7,394 nt of DNA from Actinomycetes bacterium (GCA_021846485.1 JAJZWW010000158.1:1-7394), one strand, 5' to 3'. Shown: positions 1 through 7,292, numbered from the stretch's first letter. The notes: generated by a model not told the origin, from the sequence alone. Translations and numbers: made by a program.

Positions 1-651
1 CTCGTCATCGGCTTCATCGAAGGGGAGACGTTCAGCGACGAGAGCTTCGCCGTGCCGGGGAACCTGGCGCGCGTCGCGGAGTCGTGCCGCCTGCTGCACT
101 CCGGGGAGCGCTTCGTCAACGACTTCGACATGTTCGTCATCCAGCGCCAGTACCTGGAGAGGGTCCTCTCCGGCGGATACCGGCTGCCGGCGGGCTACCG
201 GGACTACGCCGAGCACGTCACGGCGATCCGGTCCGCCCTGGAACGGAGGGCGGAGCCGACGGTGCCGTGCAACAACGACCTGCTCGCCGGCAACTTCGTC
301 GACGACGGATCGCGGGTGCACCTCATCGACTACGAGTACTCCGGCAACAACGACGCGTGCTTCGAGCTGGGCAACATCTGGAGCGAGTGCCACCTGTCCC
401 TCGAGCAGCTGGAGGAGATGGTGACCCTCTACTACGGGCGGCCCCGGCCCGCGAGGGTGGCCCGCGCCCAGCTCCAGGGCCTCATGTCCCGCTACGGCTG
501 GACGCTCTGGGCCTCCATCCAGCAGGCAACCAGCACCCTCGACTTCGACTTCTGGAGCTGGGGGATGGAGAAGTACGAGGCCGCCCTCGCCGTGTTCCGC
601 AGCCGTTCGTTCTCCACCCTGCTCGAGCGCGCGGCCGAGGGACCCGACTGA
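1..651 (+). CDS. Choline/ethanolamine kinase-like phosphotransferase (APH/ChoK fold), C-terminal part
   Basis: The reading frame is open from the first base of the window and ends at TGA 649-651, so 216 C-terminal residues are visible and the N-lobe lies upstream. Visible residues include LLHSG (about 31-35), common ahead of the catalytic loop in choline kinase-like proteins. The catalytic loop PCNNDLLAGNF follows (N91, N92, D93, N98), then LIDYEYSG with the metal-binding Asp at about 110, then a helical C-lobe. Family knowledge: D93 would be the catalytic base, and N98 and D110 would bind Mg-ATP; substrates are choline, ethanolamine or other amino alcohols. Oddity: the first position of the usual H-N-D / H-G-D loop is Asn here. 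It lies 92 bases ahead of a permease gene on the same strand, probably in one operon. The kinase-like fold is firm; the substrate is inferred from family and neighbours, and an aminoglycoside or other small-molecule kinase remains possible. Confidence 0.85.
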   Translation, partial: LVIGFIEGETFSDESFAVPGNLARVAESCRLLHSGERFVNDFDMFVIQRQYLERVLSGGYRLPAGYRDYAEHVTAIRSALERRAEPTVPCNNDLLAGNFVDDGSRVHLIDYEYSGNNDACFELGNIWSECHLSLEQLEEMVTLYYGRPRPARVARAQLQGLMSRYGWTLWASIQQATSTLDFDFWSWGMEKYEAALAVFRSRSFSTLLERAAEGPD

Positions 652-684
652 GCGACCGAGCAGGCACCCGTAGTCACCACCGAC

Positions 685-694
685 AAGGAGGGGG
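685..694 (+). promoter_or_regulatory. Strong Shine-Dalgarno sequence ahead of a GTG leader ORF
   Basis: AAGGAGGGGG is a near-perfect match to the anti-Shine-Dalgarno sequence. It lies 8 bases before GTG 703-705, but about 50 bases before the permease ATG at 744, too far to serve that start directly. This placement is the main reason to consider the short ORF real. It could also be a chance purine run in the spacer. Confidence 0.4.
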
Positions 695-702
695 AAACCC
701 AA

Positions 703-747
703 GTGCAGGACCACCGGGAGACCAGCCAAACCAGGGAGAGGCAATGA
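703..747 (+). CDS. Possible 14-codon leader peptide coupled to the permease gene
   Basis: A GTG at 703 opens a 14-codon frame reading (M)QDHRETSQTRERQ and stops at TGA 745-747. That stop overlaps the permease ATG at 744 as ATGA, the classic arrangement for translational coupling. The ORF is preceded at good spacing by AAGGAGGGGG. The peptide is hydrophilic, rich in Arg, Gln and Glu, and resembles no known attenuator peptide. Translation of it would deliver ribosomes to the permease start and could make permease synthesis depend on leader translation. The ORF is short enough to arise by chance, so this is a hypothesis. Confidence 0.3.
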   Translation: MQDHRETSQTRERQ

Positions 748-2306
748 CCGACGCTGCTCCTCACACCACCCGCCACGACGCGGACATCGCCGATCTGGCC
801 GTGCACGGGTACCGCCAGCGACTCCAGCGCAACCTCGGCGGCTTCTCGTCCTTCGCCGCCGCCTTCAGCTATATCTCGATCCTCACCGGCATGTTCGAGC
901 TGTTCGGCTTCGGCTACGGCTTCGCCGGACCGCTCATCTTCTGGGACTGGCTGATCGTGCTCGCCGGCCAGTTCTTCGTGGCCCTGGTCTTCGCCGAGCT
1001 GAGCGCCCGGTACCCGATCGCGGGATCGGTCTACCAGTGGTCCAAGCAGGTGTCGAGCCGGTCCGTGGCGTGGTTCGCGGGCTGGACGATGCTGGTCGGC
1101 TCGGTCATCACGGTATCGGCCGTCGCCATCGCCGAGCAGATCGCGCTCCCCGCGATCTGGTCCGGGTTCGAGGTCTTCTCCAACACCGCGCAGAACGCGG
1201 TGTTCCTCGGGACGATCACGATCGTGATCACGACGATCATCAACGTCCTCGGCGTCAAGGTGATGTCCCGGATCAACAACGTCGGGGTCGCCGCCGAGCT
1301 CACCGGCGCCGTAGTCATCATCATCCTCCTCGCCGTGCACGCCCATCGCGGGCCGCAGGTCGTGGTGCACACCGAGGGCGTCGGACCCGGCCTCCCCGGG
1401 TGGGGCTCCGTCGGCTACCTGGCACCGCTGATGCTCGGGGCGATCATGCCCGCCTACGTCATGTACGGCTTCGACACCGCGGGCTCGCTGGCCGAGGAGA
1501 CCAAGGATCCGAGGCGTACGACGCCGGTGGCCATCCTGCGAGCCCTCGGCGTCGCGGGGGCCGCCGGGGCGCTGCTGCTGATCTTCGCGCTGATGTCTGT
1601 ACGGACCCTCGGGATCAGCGCTCTCAGCGCCGGGGGCCTGCCGCTGGTACTGAAGTCGGTGCTCGGCAGCACCCTCGGCAAGGTCCTCCTCGCCGACGTC
1701 GCCATCGCGATCTTCGTGTGCACCCTCGCCATCCAGACCGCGACCGTGCGCATCGCCTTCTCGATGGCGCGCGACCACCGCCTGCCCTTCGGCGAGCGCC
1801 TCGCACACGTCACCGAGACCCGCCACTCGCCGGCGGTCCCCTCCATCGTCTCGGGGGTGATCGCCATCGCGATCATCCTGGTCAACGTCGGCAACGCCAA
1901 GATCTTCTTGGTCATCACGAGCGTCGCCATCGTCATCGTGTACCTCGCCTACCTCCTCGTCACCGCCCCCGTGCTGCGCCGGCGGCTGTCCGGTTGGCCC
2001 TCCCCCGACGACCGACCGGAGCGGCTGTTCTCCCTGGGCCGCCGTCGAGGGATCGTGCTGAACGCCCTGGCGGTCGGCTACGGCGTCGCGATGTCGATCA
2101 ACCTGGTCTGGCCGCGCTCGGCCATCTACGGGACGGGCATCTTCGCTTGGGGAGGGGTGATCACCGTCGCGGCGGTCCTCGTCATCGGCGGGGTCTACTA
2201 CCTCGCCGCCCAGCGCAACCGCGACCACCAGATCGCCCTCGAGCACCGCCCCGAGGACCCCACCGGTCCCGCCGCGGTCGTGGCGCCAACGAGCGCGGGC
2301 GACTGA
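744..2306 (+). CDS. APC-superfamily amino acid/amine permease
   Basis: A 520-residue integral membrane protein, normal for the APC superfamily (amino acid/choline transporter branch, which includes GABA and choline permeases). About 12 hydrophobic segments are visible, near residues 36-56, 62-88, 106-130, 152-172, 182-200, 223-243, 264-286, 310-332, 364-384, 386-408, 437-457 and 464-486, with polar N- and C-terminal tails. Family signatures are FAELSARYPIAGSVYQWSK (83-101) after the second helix and GFDTAGSLAEETKDP (242-256) after the sixth. The start is ATG 744, preceded by AGGGAGAGG at 733-741; the frame is open further upstream, but that stretch overlaps the kinase gene and encodes no membrane or family sequence. 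Role: inner-membrane uptake of an amino acid, amine or amino alcohol by secondary transport. The flanking kinase and methylamine-type dehydrogenase point to a small nitrogen compound, but the substrate is not readable. Confidence 0.9.
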   Translation: MTDAAPHTTRHDADIADLAVHGYRQRLQRNLGGFSSFAAAFSYISILTGMFELFGFGYGFAGPLIFWDWLIVLAGQFFVALVFAELSARYPIAGSVYQWSKQVSSRSVAWFAGWTMLVGSVITVSAVAIAEQIALPAIWSGFEVFSNTAQNAVFLGTITIVITTIINVLGVKVMSRINNVGVAAELTGAVVIIILLAVHAHRGPQVVVHTEGVGPGLPGWGSVGYLAPLMLGAIMPAYVMYGFDTAGSLAEETKDPRRTTPVAILRALGVAGAAGALLLIFALMSVRTLGISALSAGGLPLVLKSVLGSTLGKVLLADVAIAIFVCTLAIQTATVRIAFSMARDHRLPFGERLAHVTETRHSPAVPSIVSGVIAIAIILVNVGNAKIFLVITSVAIVIVYLAYLLVTAPVLRRRLSGWPSPDDRPERLFSLGRRRGIVLNALAVGYGVAMSINLVWPRSAIYGTGIFAWGGVITVAAVLVIGGVYYLAAQRNRDHQIALEHRPEDPTGPAAVVAPTSAGD

Positions 2307-2346
2307 GGGCGGCGGCGTGGGTATCTCACCGTGCCATGCGCCGCCC
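2307..2346 (+). other. GC-rich stem-loop in the permease-dehydrogenase gap
   Basis: Directly after the permease stop, GGGCGGCG (2307-2314) pairs perfectly with CGCCGCCC (2339-2346). The 24-base loop can itself fold: GTGGG (2317-2321) pairs with CTCAC (2325-2329) with one G-U pair. No T-tract follows, so it is not a standard Rho-independent terminator. It could be a partial terminator, an mRNA-processing or stability element that sets the permease:dehydrogenase ratio, or a chance fold in GC-rich DNA. Confidence 0.4.
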
Positions 2347-2372
2347 GCTGGATCTCGCACAGACGGACACAA

Positions 2373-2382
2373 GAGGAGGAGG
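2373..2382 (+). promoter_or_regulatory. Ribosome-binding site fixing the dehydrogenase start
   Basis: GAGGAGGAGG lies 5 bases before ATG 2388. The frame is open upstream to another ATG at 2331, but that one has no comparable site and lies within the stem-loop region. The extra 19 residues it would add are not family-like, whereas residues just after ATG 2388 lead straight into the FAD-binding strand. This decides the start in favour of 2388. Confidence 0.8.
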
Positions 2383-2387
2383 ACCGG

Positions 2388-4856
2388 ATGCCGGTGAACG
2401 AAGCGAGGCTACTGCCGGAGCGCGCCCGGGTGGTGGTGGTCGGCGGCGGCATCGTCGGGGTGAGCGTCGCCTACCACCTCGGCATCCTCGGGTACCGGGA
2501 CGTGGTCGTCGTCGAGCAGGGAAGGCTGTCGTGCGGGACCACCTGGCACGCAGCCGGGCTCGTGGGCCAGCTACGGGCAACCGAGTCCGGCACCCGGCTC
2601 GTGCAGTACTCCGCCGCGCTCTACGACCGCCTCGAGGCGGAGACCGGCCTGGCCACCGGCTTCAAGCGCTGCGGGGCGGTCACCGTGGCCCGCACCGAGG
2701 ACCGGATGGTCCAGCTGCGGCGCACCGCCGCCACCGCCGCGGCCTACGGCCTCGACTGCGAGCTGATCGGCCCGGCTCGGGCGAGCGAGCTGTACCCCAT
2801 CCTCGAGGCCTCGGACCTCCTGGGGGCGCTGTGGCTACCTGGCGACGGCACGGTGAACCCGAGCGACGTGACCCAGTCACTCGCCCGAGGGGCGCGTGAC
2901 CGGGGCGTGTCGATCTTCGAAGGCGTGAGGGTGACCGACGTCCTCGTCCGAGGAGGTGCGGTCGCAGGCGTGGTCACCGACCACGGCCGCGTGGAGTCGG
3001 AGATCGTGGTCAACTGCGCGGGGCAGTGGGCCAAGGCCGTCGGGGCGCTGGCGGGCGTCGACGTGCCCCTCCACTCCGCCGAGCACTTCTACGCGGTCAC
3101 CGGGCCGATCGACGGGGTGCGGCCCGACCTCCCGATCCTGAGGGACCCCGACGGCTACACCTACTTCAAGGAGGAGATCGGCGGGCTGGTGGTCGGCGGC
3201 TTCGAGCCGGAGGCCAAGCCTTGGGTGGCACCGGACCAGATCCCCCACCCCTTCGAGTTCCAGCTCCTGGAGGAGGACTGGGAGCACTTCTCGGTCCTCA
3301 TGGAGAGTGCCATGGAGCGGATCCCGGCCCTCCGGCACACGGGGATGAAGAAGCTCTACAACGGGCCGGAGAGCTTCACCCCGGACAACCAGTTCATCCT
3401 CGGGGAAGCGCCCGAGGTGCGGGGCTTCTTCGTCGCCGCCGGCTTCAACTCCGTCGGGATCGCCTCGGCGGGGGGCGCAGGCAGGGCGCTCGCCGAGTGG
3501 ATCGTCGGCGGGGAGCCGGCCGAAGATCTCGTCTCGGTGGACATCCGCCGCTTCCTGCCGTTCGACTCCAACAACCGCTGGCTCCACGACAGGGTCGCAG
3601 AGGTGCTCGGCCTCCACTACGAGATCCCCTGGCCCAACCGGGAGCTCGAGACCGCCAGGCCCTTCCGGCGCTCCCCGGTCCACCACCTCCTCGAGGGGTC
3701 CGGTGCCTCCTTCGGCTCGAAGATGGGTTGGGAACGAGCCAACTTCTTCGCCCCGCCGGGTGAGCGCCCGACCCTCGAGTACACCTGGGCCAAGCCCAGC
3801 TGGCTGCCGTGGAGCGCGCAAGAGCAACGGGCCACGAGGGAGCGCGTCGGCCTGTTCGACCAGAGCTCTTTCGGCAAGCTCCTGGTGGTCGGGCGCGACG
3901 CCGAGCAAGCGCTCCAGTGGCTGTGCGGCGCGGATGTGTCGGTGCCCGTCGGCTCGGTCGTCTACACCGCCATGCTCAACCAGCGGGGAGGCTACGAGGC
4001 CGACGTCACCCTCACGAGGCTGTCCGAGGACCGCTACCTGCTGGTCACCGGCTCGGCGTCGGTCAGACGCGACCAGGTGTGGATCGAGCGCCACGTCCCC
4101 GCCGGCCAGCACGTGAGCGTGGTGGACGTCTCGTCCGTCTACGCCGTCTACGCGGTGATGGGCCCGAGCTCTCGCGAGCTGCTCCAGGGCCTCAGCGGAG
4201 ACGATCTCTCCGATGCCGCCTTCCCCTTCGCCACCAGCCGGGAGATCGGGCTCGGCTACGCGACCGTGCGGGCCACCCGGATCACCTACGTCGGCGAGCT
4301 GGGCTGGGAGCTGTACGTCCCGGCGGAGCTCGCCGTCGGTGTGTACGAGCTGCTGCGGAGCTCCGGCAACGGGCTCGGGCTGCTGGAGGCGGGCTACTAC
4401 GCGATCAACTCCCTCCGGCTGGACAAGGGCTACCGGGCCTTCGGCGCCGAGCTCGGGCCGGATCACGGTCCGATCGAAGCAGGGCTCGGCTTCACCTGCA
4501 AGCTCGCGTCGAGCATCGGCTTCCTCGGCCGGGAGGCGCTGGAGAAGACCCGCTCCGAGGGACCTCGACGCCGGCTGGTGAGCTTCGCCCTGGACGACCC
4601 GGGACCGATGCTCTGGGGTGGTGAGCTGGTCCTTCGTGACGGGGTCGCCTCGGGCCGGGTCACCTCCGCCAGCTGGTCCGACACCCTCGGCTGCTGCGTC
4701 GGGCTCGCCTACGTCTGGCGGGGCGACGCAGCCCCGGTGCCGCGCGGGTCCCTCGCCGAGGGGAGCTGGGAGATCAGTGACGGTGACGCCCGCCACCGGG
4801 CGAGGGTGAGCCTGAAGCCCCTCTTCGACCCGGACAACACCAGGGTCCGGGCCTGA
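2388..4856 (+). CDS. FAD-dependent dimethylglycine/sarcosine dehydrogenase-like protein with GcvT folate domain
   Basis: 822 residues, the normal length for dimethylglycine and sarcosine dehydrogenases. Domains in order: a DAO-type FAD domain (about 13-365), a short FAD-oxidoreductase linker domain (about 368-425), GCV_T (about 430-710) and GCV_T C-terminal barrel (about 725-815). Visible sites are the dinucleotide motif GGGIVG (19-24), with E43 at the end of the second strand, and GTTWHAAGL, where H54 matches the His that is covalently flavinylated in this family. Active-site candidates in the FAD domain are H233 and the DGYTYF tyrosines (257, 259). NGPESFTPD (325-333) and AAGFNSVGI (350-358) line the flavin domain. 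In the folate half, EADVT carries D539, at the position of the catalytic Asp of GcvT-like enzymes, and GELGWELY is at 636-643. Expected reaction: oxidative N-demethylation of dimethylglycine, sarcosine or a similar N-methyl amino acid, with the formaldehyde unit captured as 5,10-methylene-tetrahydrofolate. All key residues appear intact. The exact substrate is uncertain. Gap to the permease is 81 bases, consistent with one operon. Confidence 0.9.
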   Translation: MPVNEARLLPERARVVVVGGGIVGVSVAYHLGILGYRDVVVVEQGRLSCGTTWHAAGLVGQLRATESGTRLVQYSAALYDRLEAETGLATGFKRCGAVTVARTEDRMVQLRRTAATAAAYGLDCELIGPARASELYPILEASDLLGALWLPGDGTVNPSDVTQSLARGARDRGVSIFEGVRVTDVLVRGGAVAGVVTDHGRVESEIVVNCAGQWAKAVGALAGVDVPLHSAEHFYAVTGPIDGVRPDLPILRDPDGYTYFKEEIGGLVVGGFEPEAKPWVAPDQIPHPFEFQLLEEDWEHFSVLMESAMERIPALRHTGMKKLYNGPESFTPDNQFILGEAPEVRGFFVAAGFNSVGIASAGGAGRALAEWIVGGEPAEDLVSVDIRRFLPFDSNNRWLHDRVAEVLGLHYEIPWPNRELETARPFRRSPVHHLLEGSGASFGSKMGWERANFFAPPGERPTLEYTWAKPSWLPWSAQEQRATRERVGLFDQSSFGKLLVVGRDAEQALQWLCGADVSVPVGSVVYTAMLNQRGGYEADVTLTRLSEDRYLLVTGSASVRRDQVWIERHVPAGQHVSVVDVSSVYAVYAVMGPSSRELLQGLSGDDLSDAAFPFATSREIGLGYATVRATRITYVGELGWELYVPAELAVGVYELLRSSGNGLGLLEAGYYAINSLRLDKGYRAFGAELGPDHGPIEAGLGFTCKLASSIGFLGREALEKTRSEGPRRRLVSFALDDPGPMLWGGELVLRDGVASGRVTSASWSDTLGCCVGLAYVWRGDAAPVPRGSLAEGSWEISDGDARHRARVSLKPLFDPDNTRVRA

Positions 4857-4913
4857 TCCGGGCGGTCGTCGAGGCACGGTCGAGCAGCCGCGAGACCTCG
4901 GGGCCCGGGCCGC
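4857..4913. other. Convergent intergenic gap without a clear terminator
   Basis: Only 57 bases lie between the facing stop codons of the dehydrogenase and the molybdenum hydroxylase. A perfect 10-bp palindrome GGCCCGGGCC sits at 4902-4911, and a weak CGAGG/CCTCG pair with a long loop is also present. There is no T-tract on either strand. Termination here is probably Rho-dependent, or the two transcripts overlap at their 3' ends. Confidence 0.4.
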
Positions 4914-7292
4914 TCAGATGTCGGCGGAGGCGGCCTCGGGCTCTGCCCGCTCGCCGCGCACCGGGAGGGCGTCGAACACCCCAGGGGGTTCCCTCCACGC
5001 CGGCTCGGGTGAGCCCGCCTCGGCGGCGCTGATCGCCCGCCACACCCTCTCGGGGGTGCAGGGCATGTCGATGTGGCGTACCCCGAGGTGGGCGAGGGCG
5101 TCGATCACCGCGTTGTGCACCGCCGGGGTCGAGCCGATGGTCCCCGACTCGCCGATCCCCTTCGCCCCGAGGGCGTTCAAGGGGGTGGGCGTCTCGGTGT
5201 TGGACGTCTCGAAGCTGGGCAGCTCAGCGGCGCTCGGCATCGCATAGTCGGCGAGGTTGGTGGTGAGCGGCGTCCCGTCGGGGTCGTAGACCATCTCCTC
5301 CCAGAGCGCCTGGGCCATCCCCTGGGCGATCCCGCCGTGCTGCTGGCCGGTGACCACCAGCGGGTTGAGGACCCGCCCGCAGTCGTCGACGGCCACGTGG
5401 CGCAACGGCCGGACCTGTCCCGTCTCGCGGTCCACCTCCACCACCGACACGTGCGCCCCGAAGGGGAAGGTCGGGCCCGCCTGGCGCTGGTCCAGCTCCA
5501 CTGCAAGCGGCTCGCCGGCACGCTCGGCCCGGGTGGCGAGCTCGGCCCATCCGAGGGCCCGGGAGGGCACGCCGGCGACCCCGAGGCGGCCGTCGCCGCC
5601 GAGCACCACGTCGGCCGGGTCGGCCTCCAGCTCGGCGGCGGCGAGCGCCCGGGCCCGCTCGAGGACCCCTTCGGCGGCCGCGGCCACCGCAGAGCCGCCG
5701 AGCTGCAGGGACCGGGACCCTCCCGTGCCCCCACCCCGGGGGACCGCGGCGGTGTCGGACTGGACGAAGCGGACCGCCTCCAGGGGGATGCCGAGGCGGT
5801 CGGCGACGATCATCGCGAAGGAGGTTGCGTGCCCCTGGCCGTGGGCCGAGGTCCCCACCCTGATGGTCGCTCCGCCGTCGGCGTCGACGGACAGCGCGCC
5901 GTACTCGCCGGCGGACCCGCCGCCGGTCACCTCCACGTAGACCGACACGCCGATGCCGATCAGGTGGCGGTCCCCGGCCTCGCGGCGACGCGCCTGCTCG
6001 GCCCTCGCCTGGTCGTAGCCGGCGGCCGCGACGGCCGCCTCGAGCGCCTTGGCGTAGTCGCCGGAGTCGTAGCGGGTCCCGGTGAGGGTCGTGAACGGCA
6101 GGTCCTCGGCGGCAAGCAGGTTGCGGCGGCGCAGCTCCACCGGGTCGACGCCGAGCTGCGCGGCCGCGACGTCCATCACCCGCTCCAGGTACTCGGCGGC
6201 CTCCGGGCGACCCGCCCCCCGGAACGCCCCCATCGGGGTGGTGTTGGTGAGCGCCACGGCGACGTCGAAGGTGAGCTTCGGGACCCGGTAGACCCCAGTG
6301 GCCATCATCCGGGTGGGGCCGAGCGCCAAGGCACCGCCGAAGCCGGCGTAGGCGCCGGCGTCGGCGACAACCCTGCAGCGCAGGCCGGTGATCCGGCCGT
6401 CGCGGCCGAAGCCCATCTCGACGTAGTCGACCTGGCCGCGCCCGTGGGGGGTGGCGACGAAGTGCTCCGAGCGGGTCTCCACCCAGGTCACCGGGCGGCC
6501 GAGGGTCGATGCTGCGGCCACCACGACGGCGTGCTCGACGCCGAGGCCCGCCTTGGCCCCGAACGCCCCGCCCACGTGCGGCGCGATCACCCGCACCTCG
6601 TCGCGCTCCAGGCCGAGCGCCCGGCACAGCTGGGCGTGGAAGCCGTGAGGCATCTGCGTGGAGACCCAAACGGTGAGCCGGTGACCCTCGCCGTCGTCGC
6701 CGGGGACCGCGGTGATCGCCGCGGTCTCCATCGGCACGACCGCCACCCGCTGGTTGGCGACCCGCACCGCGACGACGTGGTCGGCGTCCGCCAGGGGGTC
6801 CTCCCCGTCGAGGTCGCGTACCCCGGCGGCCAGGTTGGACCCGATCTCGTCGAACTGCACCGGCGCCCCCTCGGCGAGGGCGGCCTCGGGGTCGACCACC
6901 GCGGGCAGCGGGTCGTAGTCGACGACCACCATCTCGGCCGCGTCGACCGCCTCGGCGGCGCTGTCGGCGATCACCGCGGCCACCGCGTCCCCGACGAAGC
7001 GGACCTTGCCGCGCGCCAGCGGGGGGCGGGCGGCCCTCTCGTTGAGGACCATGAAGCCGTGGAGGTCCGGGAGGTCGAGGTCGCCGGCGGTGAGGACGGC
7101 CACCACCCCGGGCATCCGCCGAGCGTCGTCCGCGTCGACCGACACGAGCCGGGCGTGGGAGACCGTGGAACGGACGAACACCAGGTGCAGCAGCCCGGGC
7201 ACCGCAACGTCGGAGACGTAGGTCCCGCCCCTCGTGAGCAGCTCCGGGTCCTCGACCCGGAGAACGGGGTTGCCGAGCAGTGATCCGACCAT
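4914..7292 (-). CDS. Molybdopterin-binding large subunit of a xanthine dehydrogenase/aldehyde oxidase-family hydroxylase (form II CoxL-like)
   Basis: 792 residues, the usual length for the large subunit. It opens with GNPVLRVEDPELLTRGGTYV (8-27), the typical family start, so ATG 7292 is chosen although no Shine-Dalgarno sequence is visible. The a/b hammerhead domain is followed by the cofactor-binding region. Motifs: GGAFGAK (241-247), the loop AFRGAGR (356-362), GQGH (485-488), GTGGSRS (522-528), DCGRVLNP (637-644), and KGIGESG with E715 as the catalytic base. Family role: with FeS and FAD subunits it hydroxylates an aldehyde or N-heterocycle at a Mo-pterin-cytosine-dinucleotide or similar centre in the cytoplasm. 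True CO dehydrogenase has the Cys-containing loop AYRCSFR; here the loop is AFRGAGR, so CO oxidation is unlikely. The small and medium subunits are not in the window; they may lie beyond its right edge or elsewhere. It converges on the amine operon, so a shared pathway is not implied. The substrate is unknown. Confidence 0.92.
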   Translation of the reverse strand: MVGSLLGNPVLRVEDPELLTRGGTYVSDVAVPGLLHLVFVRSTVSHARLVSVDADDARRMPGVVAVLTAGDLDLPDLHGFMVLNERAARPPLARGKVRFVGDAVAAVIADSAAEAVDAAEMVVVDYDPLPAVVDPEAALAEGAPVQFDEIGSNLAAGVRDLDGEDPLADADHVVAVRVANQRVAVVPMETAAITAVPGDDGEGHRLTVWVSTQMPHGFHAQLCRALGLERDEVRVIAPHVGGAFGAKAGLGVEHAVVVAAASTLGRPVTWVETRSEHFVATPHGRGQVDYVEMGFGRDGRITGLRCRVVADAGAYAGFGGALALGPTRMMATGVYRVPKLTFDVAVALTNTTPMGAFRGAGRPEAAEYLERVMDVAAAQLGVDPVELRRRNLLAAEDLPFTTLTGTRYDSGDYAKALEAAVAAAGYDQARAEQARRREAGDRHLIGIGVSVYVEVTGGGSAGEYGALSVDADGGATIRVGTSAHGQGHATSFAMIVADRLGIPLEAVRFVQSDTAAVPRGGGTGGSRSLQLGGSAVAAAAEGVLERARALAAAELEADPADVVLGGDGRLGVAGVPSRALGWAELATRAERAGEPLAVELDQRQAGPTFPFGAHVSVVEVDRETGQVRPLRHVAVDDCGRVLNPLVVTGQQHGGIAQGMAQALWEEMVYDPDGTPLTTNLADYAMPSAAELPSFETSNTETPTPLNALGAKGIGESGTIGSTPAVHNAVIDALAHLGVRHIDMPCTPERVWRAISAAEAGSPEPAWREPPGVFDALPVRGERAEPEAASADI

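Noticed and set aside
84..743. Upstream extension of the permease frame
   Set aside because: It overlaps the kinase gene and its translation is Arg/Pro/Ala-rich without membrane character; ATG 744 has a good RBS and gives a normal-length permease.
652..743. Riboswitch (for example a glycine type) ahead of the permease
   Set aside because: The 92-base gap is short and shows no paired helices or conserved core that I can recognise.
492..2372. 626-codon open frame on the minus strand opposite the permease
   Set aside because: Composition is Asp/Arg/Gly/Glu-rich without domain motifs, and it mirrors the codons of a well-supported membrane protein. It is a by-product of GC-rich third positions.
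1037..2899. 620-codon plus-strand frame overlapping the permease and dehydrogenase
   Set aside because: Arg/Pro/Gly-rich translation typical of an out-of-frame reading; it straddles two real genes and the gap between them.
2877..4877. 666-codon open frame on the minus strand opposite the dehydrogenase
   Set aside because: Low-complexity Gly/Val/Asp/Arg-rich translation with no recognisable fold, fully antisense to a gene with intact catalytic motifs.
4902..4911. GGCCCGGGCC palindrome as a bidirectional terminator
   Set aside because: A 10-bp GC palindrome has no loop of its own and no T-tract on either side; such sites are expected by chance at this base composition.
5073..7283. 736-codon open frame on the plus strand opposite the molybdenum hydroxylase
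   Set aside because: Rich in His, Gly, Asp and Arg with no motifs; the minus-strand frame carries every family signature instead.
4914..7292. Calling the molybdenum protein a CO dehydrogenase large subunit (coxL)
   Set aside because: The Cys-containing AYRCSFR loop of true CO dehydrogenase is absent; AFRGAGR is present.
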